Shown one piece after another: positions 53,785-62,937 of a stretch of DNA of 64,000 nucleotides. Positions within the stretch are counted from its first letter, which is position 1, and every line of letters begins with the position of its first letter. The position numbers were made by a program, and so were the translations under genes. The notes under the pieces were generated by a model. The model worked only from the letters and a program-made list of their open reading frames with translations. It had not been told where the DNA came from and did not search any database. Source of the stretch: Streptomyces sp. CB02959 (GTDB lineage: Bacteria > Actinomycetota > Actinomycetes > Streptomycetales > Streptomycetaceae); the NCBI RefSeq assembly GCF_002803155.1, contig NZ_NNBP01000002.1:434001-498000 (forward strand). Direction: 5' to 3'.

Positions 53785-54351
53785 ATGGATACCTCGCCTG
53801 TCGCGCCCATCGCGCCCATCGCGCCCATCGCGCCCATCGCGGCCAACGCGCCCTGTTCCCCTGCCGTGGACGGCAACCACCCCGCGCCGGACGCCCCGAA
53901 GGGCGACCACGGCAGCCAACACAACCTGGGCGGAAACGAGTTCAACCGCCGCGTCATCGAGGAGTTCCGCGCCAACGGGGGTGCGGTCGGCGGTCCGCTC
54001 GCCGGGCAGGCGTTGCTCCTGCTGACCACCACGGGAGCCCGGTCCGGGCTGCCGCGCACCACGCCCGCCTGCTACCTGGCCGACGCCGACGGCCGGCTCG
54101 CCGTCTTCCCCTCCAACGGGGGCACGGCCACCCCACCGGCCTGGTACCACAATCTGACCGCCCACCCCGAGGTCACCGTGGAGGTCGGCGCCCGCGTCTT
54201 CCGGGCCCGCGCCACGGAGGCCACCGGGCCGACCCGGGACCGCCTCTGGGACCAACAGGTCGCGGCCGACCCGCAGTTCGCCGCCTTCCAGGACCGCGCC
54301 GGGCGGCGCATCCCGGTGGTCGTCCTCACCCCGCTCGGCGAACCGGCTTGA
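53785..54351 (+). CDS. nitroreductase-type F420-dependent oxidoreductase (DUF385)
   Basis: 188 residues from the ATG at 53785 (a GTG at 53776 is alternative). Residues ~55-185 match the deazaflavin-dependent family: NRRVIEEFRANGG, LLLLTTTGARSGLPRTTPACY and PPAWYHNLTAHPEVTVEVG. The first ~25 residues contain an API-API repeat from a 9-bp DNA repeat. Likely reduces small electrophiles with F420H2. Controlled by a MerR-type operator and paired with the downstream MerR gene. Confidence 0.87.
   Translation: MDTSPVAPIAPIAPIAPIAANAPCSPAVDGNHPAPDAPKGDHGSQHNLGGNEFNRRVIEEFRANGGAVGGPLAGQALLLLTTTGARSGLPRTTPACYLADADGRLAVFPSNGGTATPPAWYHNLTAHPEVTVEVGARVFRARATEATGPTRDRLWDQQVAADPQFAAFQDRAGRRIPVVVLTPLGEPA
53806..53849. 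repeat. 9-bp coding tandem repeat
   Basis: Five copies of a 9-bp unit (CGCGCCCAT) in the N-terminus of the DUF385 gene, encoding A-P-I triplets. In-frame length variation would be tolerated. Confidence 0.85.
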
Positions 54352-54377
54352 CCTTCACGTCCACGGCAAGGTCTACG
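54348..54377 (+). promoter_or_regulatory. MerR-type promoter/operator, site 2 (merR gene)
   Basis: TTGACC (54348-54353), then ACCTTCAC-N6-GGCAAGGT (54351-54372) and a -10 TACGCT, 20 bp after the -35. Same architecture as site 1 but with a weaker right arm. The -35 overlaps the stop codon of the DUF385 gene. Confidence 0.75.
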
Positions 54378-54411
54378 CTCCCCCCGACGGCAGCCACCAG
54401 GAGGAAGCACC

Positions 54412-54846
54412 ATGCGCATCGGGGAACTCGCCCGTACCACCGGCGTCACCACCCGGGCGCTTCGCTACTACGAGGAGCAGGGGCTGCTCCGCCCCGAGCG
54501 GTCCGCCAACGGCTACCGCAGCTACGGGGAGAGCGCCGTGCGGGTCGTGGCGAACATCCGGCTGCTGCTGGCCGCCGGCCTGACGACCGACGATCTGCGG
54601 TTGCTCGACGGCTGTCTGCGCGACGAACTGACCGGACCGCACACCTGCGCCGACCCCACACCCAAGATCGAGGTCTTCGAGCAGCGGCTCGCCCTGCTCC
54701 AGGGCCGCATCGACGACCTGGCGGCCGTCCGCGACCAGCTCCTGGACCGGCTGTCCGACCTGCGCGGGCAACCGGCCCGGCCCGTGCGGCCGGCCCGCGC
54801 GGTCGCCCCGCATGCCGCGTCCGCGGCCGAGCCCGCGGCGGCCTGA
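54412..54846 (+). CDS. MerR-family regulator
   Basis: 144 residues, ATG with GAGGAAG 5 nt upstream. N-terminal winged helix MRIGELARTTGVTTRALRYYEEQGLLRPERSANGYRSY, coiled-coil dimerisation helix around residues 80-120, and no cysteine pair for metal sensing, so it is more like the organic-ligand MerR group. Two operators with elongated spacers (53746 and 54348) mark the DUF385 gene and itself as targets. Confidence 0.88.
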   Translation: MRIGELARTTGVTTRALRYYEEQGLLRPERSANGYRSYGESAVRVVANIRLLLAAGLTTDDLRLLDGCLRDELTGPHTCADPTPKIEVFEQRLALLQGRIDDLAAVRDQLLDRLSDLRGQPARPVRPARAVAPHAASAAEPAAA

Positions 54847-54982
54847 GGCCGCGGCCGAGACCGGCGCCCCGCGGACGTCATACCTGGGAGCCACCACCAT
54901 ACGAAGGAGCTACCGACCGGGCCCGGCAAGTGCAGACCAGAGGGTGACGCCGGTTACCCGCCGCGCCGGGCACCGTTGAGGC

Positions 54983-55894
54983 GTGATCGAAGCGACCCGA
55001 CTGACCAAGCGATACCGCGGCGCCACCGCCGTCGACGCCCTGACCTTCACCGTGGCACCGGGCCGCGTGACGGGGTTCCTCGGCCCGAACGGCGCCGGCA
55101 AGTCCACCACCCTGCGCATGATCCTCGGGCTGAACGCCCCCACCAGCGGCTCCGTCACCGTCGGCGGCGTCCCGTTCGCCGCCCGCCCGCGCGGACTCCG
55201 TCACGTCGGTGCCCTGTTGGACGCCCAGGACGTGCACGGCGGCCGCACCGCCCGGGCCCACCTCGCGATCCTCGCCCGCACCCAGCGCATCCCGCCCGGC
55301 CGGGTGGACGAGGTCCTCGACGAGGTCGGGCTGACCTCGGCCGCCGACCGCCGGACAGGGGGCTTCTCCCTCGGGATGAAACAGCGCCTCGGCATCGCCG
55401 CGGCGCTCCTCGGCGACCCGCCAGTCCTCCTCTTCGACGAGCCGCTGAACGGCCTGGACCCCGAAGGGGTGCGCTGGGTGCGCGGCTTCTTCCGCCGCCT
55501 GGCGGCCGAGGGCCGTACGGTCTTCGTCTCCAGTCACATGATGGCCGAGATGCAGCACACCGCCGACCACCTCATCGTCATCGGGCAGGGCCGGCTGCTC
55601 GCCGACCAGGCCATGGCCGAGTTCGCCGCCCGCGACTCCGCGCCGCGGGTGACCGTGCGCACCCCCGGGCTGACCGGGCTGGCGGCCGTGCTCACCGCCG
55701 ACGGCGCCGCGGTACGGCCGGAGAGCGCCGAGGAGGCCGAGGTCACCGGCCTGACCGCGGCCCGGATCGGCGAACTCGCCCACCGCCACCGCATCGTGCT
55801 GCACACCCTCACCCCGCGCACCACGTCCCTGGAGTCGGTGTTCCTGTCCCTCACCGCCGGCCACGCCGACCACCTCACCGGAGGGCTCCGATGA
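54983..55894 (+). CDS. ABC transporter ATP-binding protein
   Basis: 303 residues, GTG start at 54983. Walker A GPNGAGKST near residue 38, signature FSLGMKQR (degenerate LSGGQ), Walker B LLFDEPLNGLDPEG and switch His in SSHMMAEM. C-terminal ~80 residues are the regulatory extension of drug-exporter ATPases (DrrA/BcrA type). Overlaps the permease by 4 bp (ATGA). Confidence 0.93.
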   Translation: MIEATRLTKRYRGATAVDALTFTVAPGRVTGFLGPNGAGKSTTLRMILGLNAPTSGSVTVGGVPFAARPRGLRHVGALLDAQDVHGGRTARAHLAILARTQRIPPGRVDEVLDEVGLTSAADRRTGGFSLGMKQRLGIAAALLGDPPVLLFDEPLNGLDPEGVRWVRGFFRRLAAEGRTVFVSSHMMAEMQHTADHLIVIGQGRLLADQAMAEFAARDSAPRVTVRTPGLTGLAAVLTADGAAVRPESAEEAEVTGLTAARIGELAHRHRIVLHTLTPRTTSLESVFLSLTAGHADHLTGGLR

Positions 55895-56775
55895 CCAGCA
55901 CCCCGATGGCCGGCACCCCGGTGCCGCCCCCGGTCACCGCCCGTCTCGCGCACCGGGAGGACCCGGCACCGCGGTTCACCGATCTGCTCGCCGCCGAGTG
56001 GCTCACCGTGCGCTCGCTCCGTTCGACCCCCTGGCTGCTGGCCCTCAGCGCCCTCGCCGCCCTCGCCGTCAACATCAACGCCGTCCACAGCGACCTCCCC
56101 TACATCGACCGGCCGCACCCCGCCGTCCCCGGCTTCCCGCCGTACGTCTACGACCCGCTCTTCCACGGGCTCAACGCGATCGCCGCCGACCTGATGGCGC
56201 TGGCCACGGCCAGCTTCGGCGCCCTGACGGTCTTCGGCGCCTACGCGACGGGCACGATCCGCGGCACCTTCGCGGCGGTCCCCGACCGCCGCGCGGTGAT
56301 CCTGGCCAGGGTGACCGTGGTCACCGCGCTCACCCTCGTGCTGGGCGCGGTGGTCTCCACGGCGTCGTTCTTCACCACCAACGCCATGCTGGCCTCCCGC
56401 CACGTCGGCCTCTCGCTCCACGACCCGGGCTGTCTGCGGGCGGTCCTCGCCTACGCGCTGGTCGTCCCGGTCTGCGCGCTCATCGGCATGGCGTTCGGCG
56501 CAGTGCTGCGGCATCCCACCGCCTCCCTCGTCGGCGTCGTCGCGCTGCTGTTCCTCCTGCCCCTGCTGTTCGGCGGCGACCACTACCGGTTCCTGAAGGA
56601 GATCGGCAACTGCCTGCCGCTCAGCGCCCTGGCCCGACTGACGCACAACCCGAACTCCACCGCCCCACTGGGCGGTTATCCGGCCACGGTCACCGGGTCC
56701 TGGCTGGCGCTGGCCGCCTGGGCGCTGCTCTCCACCGTCGTCACGGTCACCGTCGTGAGGCGGCGCGACGTGTGA
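55891..56775 (+). CDS. ABC-2 type permease
   Basis: 294 residues with ~6 transmembrane helices (LLALSALAALAVNINA, TVVTALTLVLGAVVSTASFF, LVGVVALLFLLPLLFG). ABC-2 permease paired with the preceding ATPase, whose stop codon overlaps its ATG. The pair probably exports a drug or lipid, or removes a bacteriocin from the membrane; the substrate is not clear. Confidence 0.88.
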   Translation: MTSTPMAGTPVPPPVTARLAHREDPAPRFTDLLAAEWLTVRSLRSTPWLLALSALAALAVNINAVHSDLPYIDRPHPAVPGFPPYVYDPLFHGLNAIAADLMALATASFGALTVFGAYATGTIRGTFAAVPDRRAVILARVTVVTALTLVLGAVVSTASFFTTNAMLASRHVGLSLHDPGCLRAVLAYALVVPVCALIGMAFGAVLRHPTASLVGVVALLFLLPLLFGGDHYRFLKEIGNCLPLSALARLTHNPNSTAPLGGYPATVTGSWLALAAWALLSTVVTVTVVRRRDV

Positions 56776-56811
56776 GGCGCCGGGCGGCCCGGCCGCGGGT
56801 AGCCTCCGGGC

Positions 56812-57345
56812 ATGGGCCTCTTCCGCCGCAAGCCCCGCCCGGCCGGCGCCCCGCCGCGAGCCCCGGCACGCCGGCGGCCCCGAAGCGGTACGGCCGCTGC
56901 TGATCCCGCGGTTGCGACGAGCGGACCAGCTCCCGGACCGGGGGGATCAGGTCGTCCGGGAGCTCGGCGGCGGATTCCTGGCCGTCCTGGGGGCACGGGC
57001 GCCCGCGGGGACGTACTTCCTGCGGACCGGTCAGATGCACGGCTGGGGTGCCGATCCGGCCGAGCTGTGGTCGGTGGGACTGCACAACCTCCGCCGTGAG
57101 CCGCGCGAAGTGACGGTGTTTCAGCCGGGACGGGGGCCCGTCTACCAAGTCAAGGGCGGAGCCTGGACCGCCACCCAACTCCTGCGGGCCGAGGAGTTGG
57201 TCGATGTGGCGACTCCGCACGGCTGCGTGGTCGCCCTGCCCGGCGAGGACCTCCTCGTGCTCCACCCGCTGGTCGACGTCAACAGCTACCTGCGGATCAT
57301 GACGCTGCAGGACATGCTGCCGACGGCGGCCGGGCCGCGAACGAC
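56812..57345 (+). pseudogene. frameshifted DUF1444-like gene
   Basis: The ATG at 56812 starts MGLFRRKPRP, a typical opening, but this frame soon becomes meaningless. A good protein continues in the next frame from about 56865: PLLIPRLRRADQLPDRGD, FLAVLGARAPAGTYFLRTG, QVKGGAWTATQLLRAEELVD and CVVALPGEDLLVLHPLVD. Both parts look like one DUF1444-type gene with a single frameshift near 56860-56880, in a GC-rich run (GCCGCGAGCCCCGGC). The true 3' end is unclear after 57300, where codon bias changes. Could also be a sequencing error. Confidence 0.5.
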
Positions 57346-57515
57346 GTCGCACAGCGGGCGACGCGGTACAGCAGGCGGGCGTGGTCGAACGGATGCCGCT
57401 GCCCGAGCGCCGCCCCGACCAGCGCGGTGGCGGCCAGCAGCAGCCCGGGCAGGGCGAGTCGGCCGACCCACCGCTGGGCGAGCTGACCGCCCAGATCACC
57501 CGGGACCGGCATCAC
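57297..57515 (-). CDS. short membrane protein fragment
   Basis: 72 codons (MMPVPGDLGGQLAQR...) with one hydrophobic segment ALPGLLLAATALVGAALG. It begins 17 bp after the stop of the zinc-motif gene, so it is probably in that operon. The C-terminal half is Arg/Ala-rich and overlaps the 3' end of the frameshifted plus-strand gene, so this may be the remnant of a longer gene cut by a deletion at ~57300. Confidence 0.4.
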   Translation of the reverse strand: MMPVPGDLGGQLAQRWVGRLALPGLLLAATALVGAALGQRHPFDHARLLYRVARCATSFAARPPSAACPAAS

Positions 57516-57532
57516 CGGACGCGGCCCATCGG

Positions 57533-57904
57533 TCAGTCCACCAGCAGCCGCATGTCCGAGCCGAGCACCAGGCAGCGCGGCCGCTCACCGCCTGGTTCCC
57601 GGATCACCGTGCGCCCGCAGCGGCCCGCCGGGCAGGCGTACTGCTCACCGTGGCTGTGGCCGGAACCCAGCCCCGCGACGGTGGCCGCGCCGCCCCAGGC
57701 GTCGCGGTCCTGCCCGGCCGGCGCGATGCCCAGCCGCGCCAGCAGCGCCGCGGCGGGCGCCCCGTCGCGCACCGCGAGCAGACCGTCCGCGAGCTCGGCC
57801 GCCAGCGGGGTGCCGTGCACCGCCCGGCTCAGCGCGGCGAGTTGGGAGCAGAGGGCGGTCATGTCCGGGTCGTCGCGGCCGTCCGCGAGTGATGTCGATG
57901 CCAT
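57533..57904 (-). CDS. small Cys-motif protein next to the CHAT gene
   Basis: 123 residues, ATG at 57904. Alanine-rich helical N-terminal part, then YACPAGRCGR and PRCLV, three cysteines in a zinc-ribbon-like spacing. No named family recognised. Divergent from the CHAT-TPR gene with 129 bp between starts; similar small proteins sit next to CHAT genes in other actinomycetes as far as I recall, so a sensor or inhibitor role is a guess. Confidence 0.6.
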   Translation of the reverse strand: MASTSLADGRDDPDMTALCSQLAALSRAVHGTPLAAELADGLLAVRDGAPAAALLARLGIAPAGQDRDAWGGAATVAGLGSGHSHGEQYACPAGRCGRTVIREPGGERPRCLVLGSDMRLLVD

Positions 57905-58033
57905 GGGCTGACCTTCCGGTCGGGCTTATGCTGTCCTGCCTGAAGAGGCCGTCGGGACCGTACGGGGAAGGAACCCCTACGGGACCACAGGGGTGAGAAC
58001 CGGACACCTCATTCTCGGGCCAACGGGGGCGCG

Positions 58034-61000
58034 ATGCGAGAGCTTTCACGGGATCCGGCGCGGGATCCCTCACGGGACGGTTCACGGGACGGGCTGCTCG
58101 TCGCGGCACGGCAGGCCATCGCCGCCGTCCGCGACACCGGCGACCTCGCCCCCCTGCGGGCGCTGGAACGACAGGGAGCGGTCTCCCGGCTGGTGATCAG
58201 CATGGACGACGCCCGATGGCCGGACCTCGCCGCGTTGCACGCCGTCGGCATGGCCCGCTGGCTCCAGCACGTCGCCGGCCCCGAAGGCGCCCACCAGGCC
58301 GAATGGGAGGCGTCCCTGCAACCGCTGTCCTGCGTCTACGCCAGGGAGCCGGACGCGGTGCCGCCGGAGGCCGCCGCCGTGCTGGAGGCGGTGCGGTCCG
58401 GGCGCCGGCTGGGCGGCCCCCGGGTGCCGCGGGAGGTGCGCCGCCGGGTGCTCTCCGGACTCAGGCTGCGCGAGGAGCTGTCCGAGGACTTCGTCGCGGC
58501 GGTCCGCGGACTCGATCCGCGCGGCGGCCGACCGCACCGGGACGCGCGGGCCCTGCGCCCCTTCCTCGACATGACGCCCCGGCACATACCGGACCGGGTC
58601 CGGACCCTGCGCCTGCTCGCCGTCACCCTCCAGATGAGCTACCGCGCCACCGGCGACGCCGCCACCCTGGCCGACGCGGTCCGGCTCGGCCGGGAACTGC
58701 TGCTGCTCATCCCGGCGGGCGGGGCACGCTGGGCCGACGCCGTCGCCAACCACGCCCGGGTGGTCGGCGACCACTACCGGCACACCAGCGACCGCCGGGA
58801 CATCGACGAGGCGGTCGACTACGGCCGCGAAGCGCTGCGGCACACCCCGCCGGACAGCGAGTGGCTGCCGTCACGACTCGACGAGTTCAGCCTGCACCTG
58901 TCGCTGCGGTACGACGTCAGCGGCGCCCCGGCCGACCTCAACGCGGCGATCGACGCCAGCCGCGGCGCGGTACGGGCCGCCCCCGCCGGGGCCCCGGACG
59001 CGGTGTCCCACCGGGCCCGGCTGGCCGGTCTGCTGGTCAAACGCCACCGGGTCACCGGGGACGGGGCCGCGTTGGACGAGGCGGTGCAACTGGTCCGCCG
59101 CGAAGGGCATCCGCCTCCCGCACCCGGCCGCGACGGCGTGCTGGTCGAACACGCCGAGGTGTTGCACGCCCAGTACCGGCGCACCGGACTGGCGAGCGTG
59201 CTCCACGACGCCGTCACGCGGTACCGGCAGGCGGCCGACGACCGGCGGACCCGCGGCGGCAACCCCACCGAACTCGCGACCGTCCTCAGCCACCTGGGCA
59301 ACGCGCTCTACGACCTGTGCGCCGACTTCCCGGAGGAGGCCGGTCCCGCACCCGGCGGACCACACCGCCCGGAACCGTCCCCGCTGCGCGAGGCGATCGC
59401 CGTCCACCGCGAAGCGGTGGCGGTGAGCGCCCCCGACGACCCGCAACGGCCCGGCTACCTCAACAACCTCGCCCGCACCCTGCGTGAACGGGCCCGCCGG
59501 GAAGCCGGCCCGGACGCCCTCGACGAGGCGATCTCCCTGCTGCGCGAGGCCATCGAGACCGCCCGCCCCGGCCACGTCTTCCGCTCGGCCATGCTCTCCC
59601 ACCTCTCCGCGGCCCTGCTGGAACGCCAACGGCACACCGCGGGCGACGAGCCGGAACCCAAACTCCTCCGGGAGGCGTACGCCTTCGCCGACGCCGCCGC
59701 CAGGACCGCCACCGGACCGCCCGGCGAGCTGATCCGCCTGCACCGCGCGCTGGCGGAGCTGGCGGCCGCCACCGGCCGCCACCGGGAGGCCGCCGCGGCA
59801 TACGCCCGCGCCGTCACGCTGCTGCCCCGGGCGGTGCCCCACCAGCTGCACGGCAGCGAATCGGAGACCCAACTGGCCCGGCACGGCCGGGGACTGGCCG
59901 CCGACGCCGCGGCCGCGGTCCTTCGGGCGGGCGGCCCCGACGCCCCCGCGCGAGCCCTGGAACTCCTCGAACAGGGCCGCGGCATCCTGCTCACCCGTAC
60001 GCTCGGACTCCGCGGCGAGGAGGAGGCGCTCCGGGACGCCGCCCCGGCCCTCGCGGACCGGCTGGCGGAACTGCGTACCGCCCTGGCCACCGCACCGCCC
60101 GGCGCGGACCCGGGCGACCGCCGTCACCAACTGGCCGAACAGTGGGACGCGGTGGTCGCCGAGGCCCGCCGGCTGCCCGGCCTGGACGGCTTCCTCAGAC
60201 CGCCGCGGCTGGCCGCCCTTCGCCCGGCGGCCACCGGTGGCCCGGTGGTGACGGTCAACACCAGCCCGCTGCGCTGCGACGCGCTGATCCTCACCAGCGG
60301 GGGAGTGGCCGCCGTACCACTGCCCGACCTCTCGTACGCCGAGGCGGAGAGCCGTGCCGCGCGGTTCGCCGAGGCGCTGCGCACCGCCGAGACCGCGGGC
60401 ACCGCACTCGTGGACCGCCTCACGGCCCAGGCGTACCTCCGCGAAACCCTGGAATGGCTCTGGGACACCACGGCGGCCCCCGTCCTCACCCACCTCTCCC
60501 ACACCACCGCCCTCAACGCCACCCCGGCCACCACCGCAACCGCTCCCCACCCACCCCGCATCTGGCTCTCCGCCACCGGCCCGCTGGCCCAACTCCCGCT
60601 GCACGCCGCCGGCCACCACACCGACCCCGACGCGGCCCGCTCCCTCCTCGACCGGGTGGTGCCCTCCTACACCCCGACCGTCGCCGCCCTCGCCGCGGCC
60701 GTCCGCACGGCCGCCCGCCGCGGCCCGCGGCCCCGCCCGCCCGCGCCCCTGGTGGTGGCGATGCCCCGCACGCCCGGCTTCGCCCCCTTGGCCGGCGCCC
60801 TCGCCGAGGCCCGCGCCGCCGCCGACCACTACGGGCCGGGCACCGTCCTGCTCACCGGTGAGGAGGCCACCCGCGCCCGGCTGTTGGCGGCCCTGCCCGC
60901 GAGCACCCACACCCACTTCGCCTGCCACGCGGTCGCCGACCCGACCAGCCCCTACGGCAGCCACCTCATCCTCGACGACCAGCCGCTGACCGTGTCCGAG

Positions 61001-61306
61001 ATCTCCCGGCTCCGCCTCACCCGCGGCGAGTTCTGCTACCTCTCGGCCTGCGCCACCGCCCGCTCCGGCCGCCTCCCCGACGAGTCCGTCCATATCGGCG
61101 GCGCCTTCCACCTCGCCGGCTTCGGCCAGGTCGTGGCGACCCTCTGGCCCGTCGAGGACACCACCGCCGCCGAGACCGCCCGGCTCTTCCACACCAGCCC
61201 CCACCCCACCCCCGCGCACGCCCTGCACCAGGCCGTACGCGCCCTCCGGGCGAGCGCGCCCCTGCTACCGAGCCGGTGGGCGGGGCATGTCCACATCGGG
61301 CCGTAG
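58034..61306 (+). CDS. TPR-CHAT caspase-like protease
   Basis: 1090 residues. N-terminus has a 4-residue S-R-D-x repeat. Residues ~190-640 are TPR-like helical repeats (YRATGDAATLADAVRLGRELL and others of the same type). Residues ~800-1090 are a CHAT domain: catalytic His965 in FACHA and Cys1006 in YLSACATA, plus GGAFHLAGFGQVVATLWPV. CHAT proteases are caspase relatives that act in bacterial cell-death and immune pathways after TPR-mediated sensing. No gasdermin-like or other obvious substrate is encoded next to it. Confidence 0.9.
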   Translation: MRELSRDPARDPSRDGSRDGLLVAARQAIAAVRDTGDLAPLRALERQGAVSRLVISMDDARWPDLAALHAVGMARWLQHVAGPEGAHQAEWEASLQPLSCVYAREPDAVPPEAAAVLEAVRSGRRLGGPRVPREVRRRVLSGLRLREELSEDFVAAVRGLDPRGGRPHRDARALRPFLDMTPRHIPDRVRTLRLLAVTLQMSYRATGDAATLADAVRLGRELLLLIPAGGARWADAVANHARVVGDHYRHTSDRRDIDEAVDYGREALRHTPPDSEWLPSRLDEFSLHLSLRYDVSGAPADLNAAIDASRGAVRAAPAGAPDAVSHRARLAGLLVKRHRVTGDGAALDEAVQLVRREGHPPPAPGRDGVLVEHAEVLHAQYRRTGLASVLHDAVTRYRQAADDRRTRGGNPTELATVLSHLGNALYDLCADFPEEAGPAPGGPHRPEPSPLREAIAVHREAVAVSAPDDPQRPGYLNNLARTLRERARREAGPDALDEAISLLREAIETARPGHVFRSAMLSHLSAALLERQRHTAGDEPEPKLLREAYAFADAAARTATGPPGELIRLHRALAELAAATGRHREAAAAYARAVTLLPRAVPHQLHGSESETQLARHGRGLAADAAAAVLRAGGPDAPARALELLEQGRGILLTRTLGLRGEEEALRDAAPALADRLAELRTALATAPPGADPGDRRHQLAEQWDAVVAEARRLPGLDGFLRPPRLAALRPAATGGPVVTVNTSPLRCDALILTSGGVAAVPLPDLSYAEAESRAARFAEALRTAETAGTALVDRLTAQAYLRETLEWLWDTTAAPVLTHLSHTTALNATPATTATAPHPPRIWLSATGPLAQLPLHAAGHHTDPDAARSLLDRVVPSYTPTVAALAAAVRTAARRGPRPRPPAPLVVAMPRTPGFAPLAGALAEARAAADHYGPGTVLLTGEEATRARLLAALPASTHTHFACHAVADPTSPYGSHLILDDQPLTVSEISRLRLTRGEFCYLSACATARSGRLPDESVHIGGAFHLAGFGQVVATLWPVEDTTAAETARLFHTSPHPTPAHALHQAVRALRASAPLLPSRWAGHVHIGP

Positions 61307-61443
61307 GACGGCAGGGAGGCGGGACGCGGTCCTGGCGGTCCCGGAGCCGGCGGCCGGCGACCCGGCAGCCGAACCGGGTGGCGCCCCGCACCACGGGCGG
61401 TGCCCCGTCGGCGTGCGGCACCGCCCGGGTCCGGGGGCCCCGC

Positions 61444-62733
61444 TCAGTGCAGCCGGACCGGCAGTGCGGCCAGCCGCCAGTTGCCCGGCAGCGGGACCCG
61501 CTGGAGGGCGTCCGGTTCCACCGCCAGCGACACGTCCGGGTAGTGCGCGAACAGGTTCCCGAAGGCGACCTCGCCCTCCTGGCGGGCCAGGCTGGCGCCC
61601 AGGCAGTAGTGCATGCCGTGGCCGAAACCGACGTGGTTCTCGGCCCGGCCCGCCGGCTGGCGGGTGAGGTCGAGCCGGGCGGGGTCGGCGAAGTGGCGGG
61701 GGTCGTGGTTCGCCGCGACCAGCATGGCCAGCACCGCTTCGCCCTGCTTGATCTGCACCCCGGCCACCTCGACGTCCTCGGTGGCGTACCGCAACTGCGT
61801 CATCTGCACCGGTCCGCACCAGCGCATCAGCTCGTGCACGGCGCGCGGGAGCAGCTCCGGATCGGATTTCAGCAGGCGCAGCTGGTCGGGGTGGGTGAGG
61901 AGCGCGGCGGTGCCGTTGCCGATGAGATGGGCGGTGGTCTCATGACCGGCGAGAACGAGGGTCAGGACCATCGTGACCATTTCGACGTCGCTGAGCCGGC
62001 CGCCGTCGTCGTCGTGGACCCGGATCAGTTCGCTGAGCAGATCGTCGGTGAGCGCCGCGCGCCGTTCGCGGATCAGCGCGTGAATGTGCTCGATCATCGC
62101 CGGGAACGCTTCGCGGAGCCGATCCGGTTGCAAAGAGACGAACACGGACCCCCAATCCCGCCACTGCAGCCGGCCTTCCTCCGGAATTCCCACCAGTTCG
62201 CAGATGACCGTTATGGGCAGCGGATAGGCAAAGTGCTTGATGAGGTCGACGACGCCGTCCTCGGCGTGCTCGGGCAACCGCCTCAGCAGATCGTCCGCGA
62301 TGTCCTCCACCCGGGGCCGCAGATCGGTGATCTTACGGGCGGTGAAGGCCCGGGAGACCAGTCGCCGGATCCGGGTGTGGTCGGGGGCGTCCATGGTGAG
62401 GATGGTGTTGGCGAGGTACACCCGGTAGTGCTCGGGCAGGCCCATGATTTCCATCAGCCGGTCGGAGGGCGTGTCACCGTTTCCGCCTCCCGCCGCGAAG
62501 GCGGGGGCATTGGCGAACCGGTGGTCGCGCAGCACCTCGCGGGCTTCCTCGAAACGGGTGATGAACCACACGGGGGTGTCGTCCGCGAACCGGCCGCGTA
62601 CCACCGGGCCCTGTTCGCGCAGTTCGCCGTAGCCGGTGAACGGATCGGTGAGCAGGGCCGGTTCCATCACGTTCGGCTCGCCGGGGTGTTTGCCGACGTG
62701 CTCGCTGAAGGGGGAGTCCGCTAATTCGGTCAT
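61444..62733 (-). CDS. cytochrome P450
   Basis: 429 residues, ATG at 62733 with AGGAGAG upstream. Actinomycete CYP105/107-like monooxygenase: oxygen-binding AGHETT (262-267), ExxR at 301-304 (ELMR), heme-binding FGHGMHYCLG with Cys377. No ferredoxin gene is adjacent. Substrate unknown; likely controlled by the TetR gene upstream on the same strand. Its leader contains the tandem repeat at 62775-62880. Confidence 0.95.
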   Translation of the reverse strand: MTELADSPFSEHVGKHPGEPNVMEPALLTDPFTGYGELREQGPVVRGRFADDTPVWFITRFEEAREVLRDHRFANAPAFAAGGGNGDTPSDRLMEIMGLPEHYRVYLANTILTMDAPDHTRIRRLVSRAFTARKITDLRPRVEDIADDLLRRLPEHAEDGVVDLIKHFAYPLPITVICELVGIPEEGRLQWRDWGSVFVSLQPDRLREAFPAMIEHIHALIRERRAALTDDLLSELIRVHDDDGGRLSDVEMVTMVLTLVLAGHETTAHLIGNGTAALLTHPDQLRLLKSDPELLPRAVHELMRWCGPVQMTQLRYATEDVEVAGVQIKQGEAVLAMLVAANHDPRHFADPARLDLTRQPAGRAENHVGFGHGMHYCLGASLARQEGEVAFGNLFAHYPDVSLAVEPDALQRVPLPGNWRLAALPVRLH

Positions 62734-62774
62734 GTCTCTCTCCTGTGAGGTGCGGTGAAATGAGCCTGGAACGA

Positions 62775-62880
62775 CGTCGGACAGGGGGCCGAAAGGGGGC
62801 CGAAAGGGGGCCGAAGGGACGTCGAAAGGGCGCCGAACGGACATCGAAAGGGCGTCGAGAAGAAGCCGAAAGGGAGCCGC
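62775..62880. repeat. degenerate 11-12 bp tandem repeat in the P450 leader
   Basis: About eight units of GGGGGCCGAAA with decay to GGGCGCCGAAC, GGACATCGAAA and similar. The first three are nearly identical. It fills much of the 204-bp gap between the TetR stop and the P450 start, where the P450 promoter must lie. Not a CRISPR: units are contiguous with no spacers. Confidence 0.8.
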
Positions 62881-62937
62881 GGCGGAGCCGTGCCGAAGTC
62901 GCGGTGGGCCGTGGTCGGGTGCGGGCCGCGCGGGACG

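Noticed and set aside
56812..57099. 95-codon protein MGLFRRKPRP... as an intact gene
   Set aside because: After about 15 residues the frame turns into Arg/Gly/Pro-rich noise while the adjacent frame reads a coherent protein; treated as a frameshift.
62775..62880. Possible CRISPR array
   Set aside because: Units of 11-12 bp are contiguous and decaying, without spacers and without cas genes in the window.
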